DNA of 64,000 nt from Bryobacterales bacterium. Lineage in GTDB: Bacteria; Acidobacteriota; Terriglobia; Bryobacterales; Bryobacteraceae. The notes under the pieces were generated by a model. It searched no databases. It was not told where the DNA came from and was given only the letters and a program-made list of their open reading frames with translations. Positions 19,302 through 28,605 of the stretch are shown piece by piece. The stretch spans positions 62,001 to 126,000 of the forward strand of contig JADKID010000008.1 in NCBI GenBank assembly GCA_016721425.1. The letters run 5' to 3'. Numbering within the stretch: the stretch's first letter is position 1; each line of letters starts with the position of its first letter. Made by a program: the position numbers and the translations under genes.

Positions 19302-21329
19302 TCACCGCATCGACGCCAGTTCCGCTTCTACTTGCGGAATCAGCTTCCCATATTGCGCGCGCGGCGCCTTGGCGACGAAGGCCTGGAAGCAAGCCTTGGC
19401 CCGAGGGAGGTCTCCGCTCATCTTGTAGATCAGGCCAAGGTTCAGTTGCGCCTCCACCAGGCCGGAATCCAGCGCTACGGCGCGCTCAAAATGAACCCTC
19501 GCCGCCGCAGGGTCCTGGCGTTGAATCGCGATCAGCCCCAGTCCGTTGTAGGCCGCCGCGCTCTCTTCGATGGTCAGTACCCATCGGAAGCACCGCTCGC
19601 TCTCCGCCACCTTTCCGCCCTCCAGATACGCGGTGGCCAGGTTCACCTGGCTACCTGTGTCCGTGGGGTTGAGTTGCGCCGCCTTCTCGTACGCGGCAAT
19701 CGCCCGCTCCCTGTTTCCCCCGCGCAGCGACAGATCGCCCACACGCGCCAGCAGCCTGCCATTGGAGATGCCCTGCTTTTCCGCGGCTTCATACACCCCC
19801 ATAGCCTCGCCATGCCGCCCGGCCTTTTCGTATTCGGCGCCCAGGTAGAAATAGAGGGACGGGTTGGCGGTGTCCGCCGCCAGCGCCTGGCGGAGCGTCT
19901 CAATCCTCCGCGCGCTGGGAACCGATTGAGCCCCGGGCCCGAGGACAGTCTGAAAGGCGCGCAGCGTGGCGATGCGGTCCTTCGGATCGGCGCCCTTGCC
20001 ATTCAATTCCACGTCAGACGGGGCCATGCCGGAAAGGTAGCCCAGTGACTTCAGCTGCGCCATCGTCTGCGAGTCCACCTGGCTGGACGTCACCTTCTCC
20101 ACCTCACCGGCTCCTACTTTGCTGATGGCTTTTAGCTGCGCGTCCAACTCGCGATACTCCTTCGGGTGAGCATCGATGACGTTCACTTTCTCCTGCGGAT
20201 CCTGCTCCAGGTCGTACAACTCGGGACGCGGAGCGCGCACGTACTTCCACTTCGCGGTGCGAATGGCTCGCAGCTCGGACCATCCCATGTTCATCTTCGG
20301 GTAGAGGGTCTCCTGGTAGGAATAGGTCAGCGGCAGGTCCTGGCCGTGGAACGCTGGCACCATGCTGATGCCTTGCACTGGCGCCGCCGCCTTGCCGCCC
20401 ATCAGTTCGAGTAACGTAGGCAGAACGTCAATGGTTCGTGCCTGCTGCCGGATCCGCATGCCGGACGGAACCCCCGGACCCGCAATCAGAAACGGTATCC
20501 GCAGAGTCGCATCGTAGAGAAAGATTCCGTGGTTGAACTCCCCGTGTTCACCAAGGCTCTCGCCATGGTCGGATAGAACGACGACGATAGTGTTGCCGGC
20601 CGGCGACTTCTTTGCCACGGCATCCAAAACCCGGCCCAACTGTTGATCCGTGTATGCCACCTCTCCGTCGTAGAGATTGCTCTTGTACTTCTCGCGGAAC
20701 GGCGTTGGCGGCAGATACGGCTCGTGCGGGTCATAGAGATGCAGCCACACGAAGTACGGTTTGCCGGACTGGGCACTGAGCCAGCGGATCGCGTTGTCGG
20801 CTACAACCGAGGCACGGCGCTCGGGAAACTCGCTTTCCTCCAGGCTCTTTTCCGGCTTCGGCATCTGGTCGTCATAGACGCTGAAGCCCTGGCCAAAGCC
20901 GAACGCCTTTTTTAGAACCGATGCGCCGATAAACGCCGCAGTGTCCCACCCCTGCGCTTGCAGGATTTTAGCCAGTGGCACAGGCGATGCTTGCAGCGCG
21001 AAGCCGCCCGTATTGCGCACCTGGTGCACGTTCGGGTTAGTGCCGGTGAAGATGCTGGCGTGCGATGGCGGAGTCAGCGGAGTCTGGGCGATTGCGTTTT
21101 CAAACAGCACGCCTCGTTGGGCCAGCGCGTCCAGCGCGGGAGTTTCGATTGCTTTGTTCCCGTAACAACGCAGGCGATCCGGGCGCAGCGTGTCGATTGT
21201 CACCACCACCAGATTGATGGGCCGCAGCTGCGGAACCGGGTCCGCGTCCGCCCGGCGCGCCTGGCCCGATGGCTTGCAGGCCAGCAACGTCAAGAGCGCC
21301 CCGACACAGATGATTTTGCAGCAGTCCAT
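19302..21329 (-). CDS. Sulfatase-like lipoprotein fused to TPR repeats, formylglycine cysteine replaced
   Basis: From the ATG at 21329 this is a 675-residue lipoprotein (lipobox LTLLAC near residue 18). Residues of about 40-400 form an alkaline-phosphatase/sulfatase fold: the metal-binding IDTLRPDRL, LHLYDPHEPY and LSDHGESLGEHGEFNHG. The active-site block reads LTPPSHASIFTG where sulfatases have C/S-x-P-S-R-x4-TG, so the formylglycine residue is Thr and the Arg is His. The C-terminal 200 or so residues are TPR repeats. It may be a hydrolase with a Thr nucleophile, as in nucleotide pyrophosphatase relatives, or a non-catalytic protein. The M at 21359 is an alternative start but precedes the lipobox signal less well. 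Confidence 0.82.
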   Translation of the reverse strand: MDCCKIICVGALLTLLACKPSGQARRADADPVPQLRPINLVVVTIDTLRPDRLRCYGNKAIETPALDALAQRGVLFENAIAQTPLTPPSHASIFTGTNPNVHQVRNTGGFALQASPVPLAKILQAQGWDTAAFIGASVLKKAFGFGQGFSVYDDQMPKPEKSLEESEFPERRASVVADNAIRWLSAQSGKPYFVWLHLYDPHEPYLPPTPFREKYKSNLYDGEVAYTDQQLGRVLDAVAKKSPAGNTIVVVLSDHGESLGEHGEFNHGIFLYDATLRIPFLIAGPGVPSGMRIRQQARTIDVLPTLLELMGGKAAAPVQGISMVPAFHGQDLPLTYSYQETLYPKMNMGWSELRAIRTAKWKYVRAPRPELYDLEQDPQEKVNVIDAHPKEYRELDAQLKAISKVGAGEVEKVTSSQVDSQTMAQLKSLGYLSGMAPSDVELNGKGADPKDRIATLRAFQTVLGPGAQSVPSARRIETLRQALAADTANPSLYFYLGAEYEKAGRHGEAMGVYEAAEKQGISNGRLLARVGDLSLRGGNRERAIAAYEKAAQLNPTDTGSQVNLATAYLEGGKVAESERCFRWVLTIEESAAAYNGLGLIAIQRQDPAAARVHFERAVALDSGLVEAQLNLGLIYKMSGDLPRAKACFQAFVAKAPRAQYGKLIPQVEAELASMR

Positions 21330-21361
21330 ATGCAAGCTCAGAATAACAGGCGACGCCATTC

Positions 21362-22935
21362 CTACCTGGCTGACCGCAGAGGAACCGTCAGCGTGCCAAT
21401 CGTTCCCGAGGCTGCGTCCCGCACCAACACACGCAACAACGCCGCCCCCGGCTCCGGAACCAATTGCTCCGCCAGTGCCAGACCATTCACCTGCGACACC
21501 CTGTCAAACGTAGGCTGATCCAGGCTCAGATTGTTCGTGTTTGCTTTCGTCGTGAGTAACTTCTCCTGCCGGTCGAGCTGTACCAACCACACATCCAGGG
21601 CGCAGTTTCGCCGCTCCCCTTTCGATTGGAACGTGATGTCGCGCGGGTCAATCTGGATCGCCAGATCGACGCCTCCCTGGAAAGTCGGTCTGATGGCGAC
21701 GGTCAACCGCAGGCCTGTCGCGTCGACGGGGTTCCAGAGCGCAGCGTTGAGCACCTGCTCGCGGTACCACGAGTCAGACGGCTCCGCCGGTTGGGCGAAA
21801 TAGCCGCGGCGATAATGCAGCTCCGTACCGGGGCGGTTCACACGCAGGTCGATCCTGTGGAATCGGCCTTTCCAATCGGCATGGAGCGGGTAGTAGCCCA
21901 GAACGTAAGTCATCCGAGAGTCGTCGAGCGCCCGGCTCAGGGCCGCCGAGAGATCATTGTTGTTGAAGTATGCACGCCCCCCGGTGCGGTCCGCAAGCGC
22001 CTGCATCCGCGCGATCTCCGACGTATCCGGATTCCGCAATTGGGGCGAGCCGGGCGCCCCGCTGTATTGCTGAGCGGCAATCAACCCGCGCGCATCCACG
22101 GGATAGATGGCGAGGTTTACCCTGCCCAGCGCTCGTGATGCCCGTTCCACTTCGGGCCAGCTTTCCCGCTGGCCCGCCTTCGTCCGCCTCGGCGCAGCCA
22201 CCGAATCTCCGTCGAGGGATACCGGGAAACTGCCCGACACCCAGATGAGATTCTTCCGGCCTGGGACCTGCTCCAGATGGGAGGCGATCGCGGTGAGAGC
22301 GCGAACGGTACGAAAGGCGCGATCCTCCGCATAGAAGTCGTAGAGGCCAAAAGTCAGCTCCCCCATCCAGGCCTCGAAGTGCTCTGCGCCGGTAGTGGCG
22401 GGGTCGTGCAACGGAGCCTCCAGCGAAGCCGCGGTGCCGCCCTTGTACGCGGCCATGGCTCGGATCAACGCCGAGGAGTCGTCCGTAAAATCCTGGAGCA
22501 CACGCGGCCCACGCCCCATGGCGTAGAGAGCTACGCGCTCGCCCGGTTTGAGCTGCCGCAGAAACTTGAGGATCTGCTCCCGAGCATAGGGCTGGTCAAT
22601 CGCGCGTGTGTTCAACCCGTCAAACAGGATGACCGTCGCGCTGGCGGCATCCAGTCGATTGGTGAATAGGTTGGGCGGCAGCTTACGCTGCAGTGTGCCG
22701 GAGGGCTGGGGCGTCTCCACTCTGAAATGGGCAATCCGTTGCGGTACCCCTCATCCACCAGTTGGAAGTCGCTCTGCGTCAGTCCAGCGACCGGTTCGCC
22801 CTGCTTCGAATGCGCGGTCACGCTCACTTCCACCAGTCGAGTGGTCGCCCGCATGGGTTCTGGTGGGGTCTGTGCCGCCAATGTCGTCCACAGCCATGCG
22901 GCCGCTGTGGCGCCGGTGTTGAAACGACTCTGCAT
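21362..22935 (-). pseudogene. VWFA-related acidobacterial-domain protein, split by a one-base frameshift
   Basis: The N-terminus (MQSRFNTGATAAAWLWTT, then RLVEVSVTAHSKQGEPVAGL and TQSDFQLVDEG) lies in one frame and the rest (PQRIAHFRVETPQPSG, then LPPNLFTNRLDAASATVILF) in another. The break is in the C-run 22747-22750, read as GGGG on the coding strand. One extra G gives DEGVPQRIAHFRVE, the expected continuation for this family, and makes the whole gene 525 codons. The VWFA-like domain covers about residues 60-330. The frame from 21362 to 22720 alone would give 452 residues without a signal peptide. The gene starts four bases after the GH42-like gene stop. It may be a sequencing error or a real mutation. 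Confidence 0.8.
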
Positions 22936-22939
22936 GGTG

Positions 22940-25900
22940 CTACCGCCTGACGACGACCTCCGCCGCGAGACCACTCAGAACATCTCTCGCCCGCACCCGC
23001 CACGCTCCGGTCGCATCGTTCACAGCGAACGGTATCCGGTACGCCGCGCGGCCATCTTTGACGGTCACGTTACCCGAGTAGTGCCGGGCGATCTGTCCCG
23101 CTGGATCCACGACCTCAACCCGGACAACCGACAGATCAACCGGCGCGCCGGCTGCGTCATCCAGACGGAGCTCCAGATTCCTGTCGATGGTGAGCTTGGC
23201 GATCTTCGACGCTCGCTCGACAAACAACGCCGGCTGCGACGGTGACGCTTCCACCACCGGCTTGGCCGGACCACCGCGCAGCAGGTCATAAGCACCCGCC
23301 GGCGCCCGGACGGTGGTTGCCTTCTTCGGCAGCACTCCGGTCAAACGCGACTTGCCAAAATCACGCACGGTAACAAGGAAGTCGCCGGCATATTCGCGTT
23401 TCAGACCCAGATCCCGCGGTCCGCTACGCTCAAATCCCTTGCGGCCCGCGGCCCAGATCGGGTCTTTGTTTTGACGCCAGCGGCAGCGGGCGTCCATTCG
23501 CCCGGTCTGGTCGTCCCCGATGACGATGCCGCCTCGATCCATGAACCGCTCGATCTCCCGCGCCTCCTTGTCACTGAGGGCGATGGAGTACGGCAGGATC
23601 AGAAACTTGAATTTGTCGAGCAGGCCCGCCTCGATCTGCGGTGTGGCCAGGAAGCGGAACTGCACGTTCTGTTGCTCCAGCGCCCTCGTCCAGGCATCCC
23701 GCCGTTTGCCCAACTCCATGTAGTTCTTCGAGGTCGATTCGTCGCCATCCAGCTCCCCTTTGATCTGGCCGTCGGTGATCCAAGCTCCACGGATGCTGGA
23801 CATCGAGAAGTGAATCGCCACTCCGTCTTCCCGCACCGTGGAGTTCATGAACGCGCGGCCAATGCCGGCCTGGAGCCGTCCAAACGCCTCGGAGAGCGCC
23901 TTACCCTGTTCGCTGAGCGTGAGGTCCGGATTGACGAGCGTGTACTGCCAAAAGATCGATGCGCCGCTGTGGCCATAGAACAGACGCTGCCACTGCTGGT
24001 ACTGCGCCTCGTCGCCGGTCAGGCCGTAGCCCGTGAAGCCGGTGATGGTCAACCCCGGCCGGAACAGGTGATGCATGGCATCCTGGTTGCCGTCCGAGTA
24101 GGGCTGCAAGTAGTCGATCTGCTGGTCGATCTCATACCAGTTGCAGCCGTTGTGCGCACCGGGCACCTGCGTGCCGGAAATCGACGCGCGTCCGCCTGGG
24201 TCCATCTCGTGCACCAGCGCAGTGGCTCTGCCAAACGCGCGGCCGAACTCCTGCTCCATATACACCCGATGGTCGGACCACGGCGCGTAGTTGCCATGCT
24301 TTTGCACCTCCTCCGTCGTCATCGGAAGGATCGTCTCCCAACCGGTGAAGGACGTGCCCCATGTCGAGTTGAGCGCTTCCAGACTGGGGTACTCGGCCTG
24401 GAGCCACGTCCGAAATCCGGCTATTGCTTCCGGCGACCAGCTCACATCGAAGGCGTCCCCATAGAAAGTCAGCGAGGACTCATCGGCCAGATAGACGGCC
24501 ATGGGTTTCAGCGGTACAGTCGGCCGCAGGCTCTTTTCGAGCTGCGCGCGGAGACCGGCATCGAACGCCGGCGACTGCAACTCCACTTCGCGCGTCAGAA
24601 ACTTCGTGTCTTTTGTGCGTGCATAGTCCGCCTTGCGCTTCAGATAAGCGTCGCGCCGGTACCAGTAAATGCCAAACCCGGGCAGGTGCGCGCTCGCCAT
24701 GATCTTGAAGTTCCTGTCGGGGTCGGCCAGCGTGGTGATCCCAATTCTACGGAGTTGCTGGTCCACAGCGGGAATCCACGGCTGATAGGTCTTAGGGCCG
24801 AACCACGGCAGCATCACTTCGTAGTCTTTCCACTCGCGCGACGAGGCGGCGAACTGCACCGGAATCTGCTCGATCGCCGTGCCGCAGGTCGCACGCACAA
24901 ACCCCGAATGGGTCAGCGGCTGCCCCGCTCGCAGGTCCACCGAATTCGCGCCTTCTGCCCGCGCAATCACGCGCCCCAGTCCATCCACTAGTTCGATCCG
25001 CGATGGCTTCGTGGAACGGAACTTCACCGTGACCATTTGCCCCTCCTGGATCACAGCGGCGGACGCAGTCAAGTCCTCTACTTTGTCGGGCTGAGCAACA
25101 TCGATCACCGTCACGTTCCAGTCCGACGGCGTCTGTTGCTCCAGAAAGTGCCGGCCCGCGCTGAGGTTGGTGAAGGCCGGGCGTGGTCCCTTGCCGGACT
25201 TCTCAATGACGCCCAGCGCGTTCTTCAGACGCCACGTCGCCACAACCTTGTCCCAGTCGGTAGGGGCCGCAGGCTCGCGTCCCGCGGCGTAGATCAGGGA
25301 ACGGCTGAGCATCGCGTAGAAGTACTCCCAGTAGGCGTCGACCAGATGCCCGCGCGCCGCCATGGGCATCAGCCAGCTCATGCCCTGATTGCGATAGCCG
25401 AAGGCGAGAACCCGGCCCTTGCCGAATGGCCGCTCGGCCAGGATAGGGCGGCCCGATGCAGTCTGGATCAGCACCGTGGCGCCAGGCTCGGCCCGGTAGA
25501 GGAAGTTCTGAAGGTCCGCAAACGGGAACGCCTCCACAGGGACGGCGCGGGTAATGTAGTGCTCGCCCACGCGCCGCCACGGAGAAGACTCCGTCCGCCC
25601 CGGGTGGCCAGGATCGTCCAGTTCGCTGTCTTCCGGCTTCAGATCCAGAGGCGTGAGCGGAGAGAGTTCAGCGGCGAACGGCCGGACCAGCACCAGCCCG
25701 CAGCCTTCACGAACCCTGCGCGCCAGCGCCTCTCGCGACGCCGGGGTCAGTTGCTCCCATCCATGGTTCAGGGGCAAAAGGATGACGTCGAATTTCTTGT
25801 CGCTGGTGAGTTCCCGCTCCAGGTACGAGTAGACGAGCTTGAGATCGCCCTTCTCCGCGCGGGCGCCATAGTCGTCCCCGAACGCCATGGTCCACTTGTT

Positions 25901-26185
25901 GAGATCCCAGGCCGGATCGATGCTGACGGTAGTGAGCTCCAGCGAGAGCCGTTGCGCCAGTTCCACCAGAGTGCGCCCTTCGCCAACCGTGGGCACCGCC
26001 AGCAGGCGAATCGGCCCGCCGGCCAACGGCTTGGCCCACTTGACGTGAGGCGTCTCCACGGAAAGCGTGTACGGCGCCTCAAAGCGCTTGCCGCTGCCCT
26101 GCCGCACCCCCATCGCTACATCCTGCGCGAGCGCTATTCCGGCCGCGGCCAGGGTCATCAGAACGAATGCGCTGCTGCCTCTCAT
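22940..26185 (-). CDS. Secreted GH42-like (beta-galactosidase-type) protein
   Basis: A 1081-residue exported protein (signal peptide MRGSSAFVLMTLAAAGIALAQ). The middle (about residues 455-780) resembles the GH42 TIM barrel: YLADESSLTFYGD near residue 566 sits where GH42 has its acid/base NE, followed by FRTWLQAEYPSLEALNSTWG and TSFTGWETI, a family hallmark. A glutamine-amidotransferase-like trimerisation segment may follow (about 820-920, FLILPYSIALSDKEAREIER). The N-terminal 250 residues also look like a class I glutamine amidotransferase-like fold. The ATG has AGGAGG five bases upstream. It probably acts on galactosides or related glycans outside the cell. It lies 27 bases after the propeller gene and leads into the VWFA gene. 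Confidence 0.75.
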   Translation of the reverse strand: MRGSSAFVLMTLAAAGIALAQDVAMGVRQGSGKRFEAPYTLSVETPHVKWAKPLAGGPIRLLAVPTVGEGRTLVELAQRLSLELTTVSIDPAWDLNKWTMAFGDDYGARAEKGDLKLVYSYLERELTSDKKFDVILLPLNHGWEQLTPASREALARRVREGCGLVLVRPFAAELSPLTPLDLKPEDSELDDPGHPGRTESSPWRRVGEHYITRAVPVEAFPFADLQNFLYRAEPGATVLIQTASGRPILAERPFGKGRVLAFGYRNQGMSWLMPMAARGHLVDAYWEYFYAMLSRSLIYAAGREPAAPTDWDKVVATWRLKNALGVIEKSGKGPRPAFTNLSAGRHFLEQQTPSDWNVTVIDVAQPDKVEDLTASAAVIQEGQMVTVKFRSTKPSRIELVDGLGRVIARAEGANSVDLRAGQPLTHSGFVRATCGTAIEQIPVQFAASSREWKDYEVMLPWFGPKTYQPWIPAVDQQLRRIGITTLADPDRNFKIMASAHLPGFGIYWYRRDAYLKRKADYARTKDTKFLTREVELQSPAFDAGLRAQLEKSLRPTVPLKPMAVYLADESSLTFYGDAFDVSWSPEAIAGFRTWLQAEYPSLEALNSTWGTSFTGWETILPMTTEEVQKHGNYAPWSDHRVYMEQEFGRAFGRATALVHEMDPGGRASISGTQVPGAHNGCNWYEIDQQIDYLQPYSDGNQDAMHHLFRPGLTITGFTGYGLTGDEAQYQQWQRLFYGHSGASIFWQYTLVNPDLTLSEQGKALSEAFGRLQAGIGRAFMNSTVREDGVAIHFSMSSIRGAWITDGQIKGELDGDESTSKNYMELGKRRDAWTRALEQQNVQFRFLATPQIEAGLLDKFKFLILPYSIALSDKEAREIERFMDRGGIVIGDDQTGRMDARCRWRQNKDPIWAAGRKGFERSGPRDLGLKREYAGDFLVTVRDFGKSRLTGVLPKKATTVRAPAGAYDLLRGGPAKPVVEASPSQPALFVERASKIAKLTIDRNLELRLDDAAGAPVDLSVVRVEVVDPAGQIARHYSGNVTVKDGRAAYRIPFAVNDATGAWRVRARDVLSGLAAEVVVRR

Positions 26186-26212
26186 GTGCCCTCCTGTTAA
26201 AAGACTTCGGAC

Positions 26213-28507
26213 CTACTGCGCGATGGGCGCCGGCGCCACAATATCGTCGAGCGCGTTCGGATCGCCCTGGGCCGGGCCGTGCCAGACACTCCCACCATAA
26301 GTGGTGATGTAGATCTTGGCCGGATTCTGTGGATCAGGAATCACGCGATGCCCCCACTTGAAGTTGTAGCCACGAATCCGCGTCCAGTGCAGGCCCGCGT
26401 CACTAGACCGGTAGGCGGCAGCGTCAAAACCGCAGGCGTACAGCACGTCGGGTTGGCGGGGGTCGATCGTGACGTCATAGACGTGCTGCATCTGCTGGAA
26501 GACCGGCCTCCACGTCCCGCCGGCATCCTGCGAGAGATACACCCCGCCGCCCGTATCAACGCCCGTACGCCCCTGGCCCCAGGTGGCCAGATACATCCTG
26601 CGGTTGTCGCGCGGGTCCAACGCCAGCCCGTTGGGAGCGTTGACCCCCTCCGGCAGCGTCATCCGCTGCCAGTGATCCGCGCCATCTACCGATCTGTACA
26701 TCGCGCCGCCGCCCGGTTCACCATAGTTACCGCCATTGTTCCGCGCAACCAGCAGATAGAGCACGCCGTCATCCGCTCGAACGATGCGCCACGCGAACGG
26801 TTTTGATTCCGTGATGCCGATGTTCTTCAGCGTCCAGCTCTTTCCATTGTCCGTGGACTTATAAACGCCGCGTCCAAAGCCGCAAGCATACAGCGTACGC
26901 CGGCCCGCCGGACTGGCCGGGTCCAGCAACACATGCGTCACCGCTGTTTCTGGCATGCCCGCATTGGATGCCGTCCAGTGCCGCCCTCCGTCGGTAGAGA
27001 TACCTACCCCTCCGACGTATTTCGTCGGATCGGTCGTTTTCCACATCTTCGGACGGGGTAGATCGTGCACACCGCTGAACGCGCCCCACACCAATCCTTT
27101 CACCTTGGGATCGAGTTCCAACCAGTAGGTCGTATTCCTCCACCGTTCCGGCACTCCCACTGTCGCCGTCTGCCAGGACGCGCCGCCGTCAAAGCTGTGA
27201 AACCCGCCGATGTCGGTGTAGTCGATTAAGACGTGCTTCGGATCGAACGGATCAAATTGGATGCCGTAGTTCGTCGTGACATCGAGCCCGCGCGTGGTCC
27301 AGCGGTCCGTGCCCACCCGCACCGAGTTCACCTGAGCCCAGTTTTTGCCGCCGTCAAGAGTGCGATAGGTACGGAAAAGATCGGTCGCGTAACAGATCTC
27401 GGGATTCCCTGGCGCCACACCTAGACTGGCCGGAGCATCGAACCAGATGTCGTTGCCGCCGATCCGCGCGCGGTCTTCAATGTGTGACGGATCCAGATTG
27501 GCCGCGACGCTGGTCGATTCCCTGAAGACGATCGTCCAACTCCGCCCGCCATCGGTTGTCTTCGCGATGCCGTTGTACAGATCCTCCGGGCGCCCGCCCA
27601 GTTTCAAACCGCGGAACCCTGCGTACGCAGTCCGGCCCTGCCGCGCCGAGGTAGCCACGGCTTCAAAGCGCCCTGCCTGCTGGCCCAGCGCCGGCGTTCG
27701 GGTCTGCCACGTCCGGCCCTCGTCCTCAGAAACCAGCAGCGCACCCCGGTTCGTCGTGGCGTACAGATACGTCGCGGCGGCAGCCTCGCCAGCGCTGGCC
27801 TGGACAAGCGTTGCCTTGGGGCTAGGAAGGGCCTCCCAGCTCTCGCCATCGCGGCGGTAAACCGTAGAGGCGCCCACTGCCAGCAAGCCCCTGGAGCCAT
27901 GCTGGAGCAGCAGGATTCGATCGTTGGGAAACTCGCGCTCCCGCCGGAAAGTCGCCCCTCCGTCCAGGGAGACTACCAGCCCCGAGGACCCGCGCCGTCC
28001 AATGGAGTAGGCGGCATGGATGATCCTGGAATCGGCCGGCGACACGGCAATCGCGGTGATCCTGAGATTGCTGGCGTATGCAGGATCTTCCGTCGTCAGG
28101 CTGTACTCGGAGTGGTCGCCGTTCTGATGCTCCACCGTCTTGCGGGCGGGGTTGGGGAAAACCATACGCCACGAGCGGCCCGTATCGTCGCTCCGCCACA
28201 GCGCGGCATTGCCGGCGTAGATCACCTTGGCCTCGCGCGGATCAAACGCGAAGGTCTCAATCACGCTCCGCAGATTGAACATTCGCCACGATTGGCCGCC
28301 ATCCCGCGTAATGTAGCCGCCCGTCATGTCGCAGTGCTCCACCACGAGATTGGCATCGTGCGGGCTGATGGTAGGCCCCAGCATCGTACCCCCACCGCCC
28401 GGGCCAATCACTCGCCAGGTGTCGAACCGCGGCGCGGGGCCCGGCGCCTGCAACGGCGCTGCCGCAGCCAACAGAGGGAAGAGGAGAGCCAACCATTTTC
28501 GTCTCAT
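26213..28507 (-). CDS. Secreted BNR/Asp-box repeat beta-propeller (sialidase/GH74-like fold)
   Basis: A 764-residue exported protein built of repeated Asp-box motifs (S-x-D-x-G-x-x-W), such as ITRDGGQSWRMF, RSDDTGRSWRMV, KTTDGGRSWTIV, KSTDNGKSWTLK and LSQDAGGTWRPV. Such repeats form six- to eight-bladed or double propellers, as in xyloglucanases (GH74) and sialidases. I cannot identify catalytic acids, so enzyme or binding function is open. It opens with WRVIGPGGGGTMLGPTISPHD and ends RGYNFKWGHRVI, then TTYGGSVWHGPAQGDP; both ends are shared with the proteins at 39688 and 47527. It heads the minus-strand series and is divergent from the phosphodiesterase-like gene. Confidence 0.85.
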   Translation of the reverse strand: MRRKWLALLFPLLAAAAPLQAPGPAPRFDTWRVIGPGGGGTMLGPTISPHDANLVVEHCDMTGGYITRDGGQSWRMFNLRSVIETFAFDPREAKVIYAGNAALWRSDDTGRSWRMVFPNPARKTVEHQNGDHSEYSLTTEDPAYASNLRITAIAVSPADSRIIHAAYSIGRRGSSGLVVSLDGGATFRREREFPNDRILLLQHGSRGLLAVGASTVYRRDGESWEALPSPKATLVQASAGEAAAATYLYATTNRGALLVSEDEGRTWQTRTPALGQQAGRFEAVATSARQGRTAYAGFRGLKLGGRPEDLYNGIAKTTDGGRSWTIVFRESTSVAANLDPSHIEDRARIGGNDIWFDAPASLGVAPGNPEICYATDLFRTYRTLDGGKNWAQVNSVRVGTDRWTTRGLDVTTNYGIQFDPFDPKHVLIDYTDIGGFHSFDGGASWQTATVGVPERWRNTTYWLELDPKVKGLVWGAFSGVHDLPRPKMWKTTDPTKYVGGVGISTDGGRHWTASNAGMPETAVTHVLLDPASPAGRRTLYACGFGRGVYKSTDNGKSWTLKNIGITESKPFAWRIVRADDGVLYLLVARNNGGNYGEPGGGAMYRSVDGADHWQRMTLPEGVNAPNGLALDPRDNRRMYLATWGQGRTGVDTGGGVYLSQDAGGTWRPVFQQMQHVYDVTIDPRQPDVLYACGFDAAAYRSSDAGLHWTRIRGYNFKWGHRVIPDPQNPAKIYITTYGGSVWHGPAQGDPNALDDIVAPAPIAQ

Positions 28508-28590
28508 GTGCTTTGTTCTGCTTTTCTTTACTTGTTATTGACGATACATCAACTACCGCCGGCTCGCAGCCCCGAATGTCGTCAAACGGC

Positions 28591-28596
28591 TATAAT
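28591..28596 (+). promoter_or_regulatory. Candidate -10 element close to the start codon
   Basis: A perfect TATAAT lies nine bases before the GTG at 28606. No -35 match is seen at 16-18 bases upstream, so this is a weak call resting on the -10 alone. Confidence 0.3.
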
Positions 28597-28605
28597 CGAG
28601 CAACT

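Noticed and set aside
23471..24991. 506-codon plus-strand open frame
   Set aside because: Lies entirely opposite the GH42-like gene, with arginine- and leucine-rich composition typical of shadow frames.
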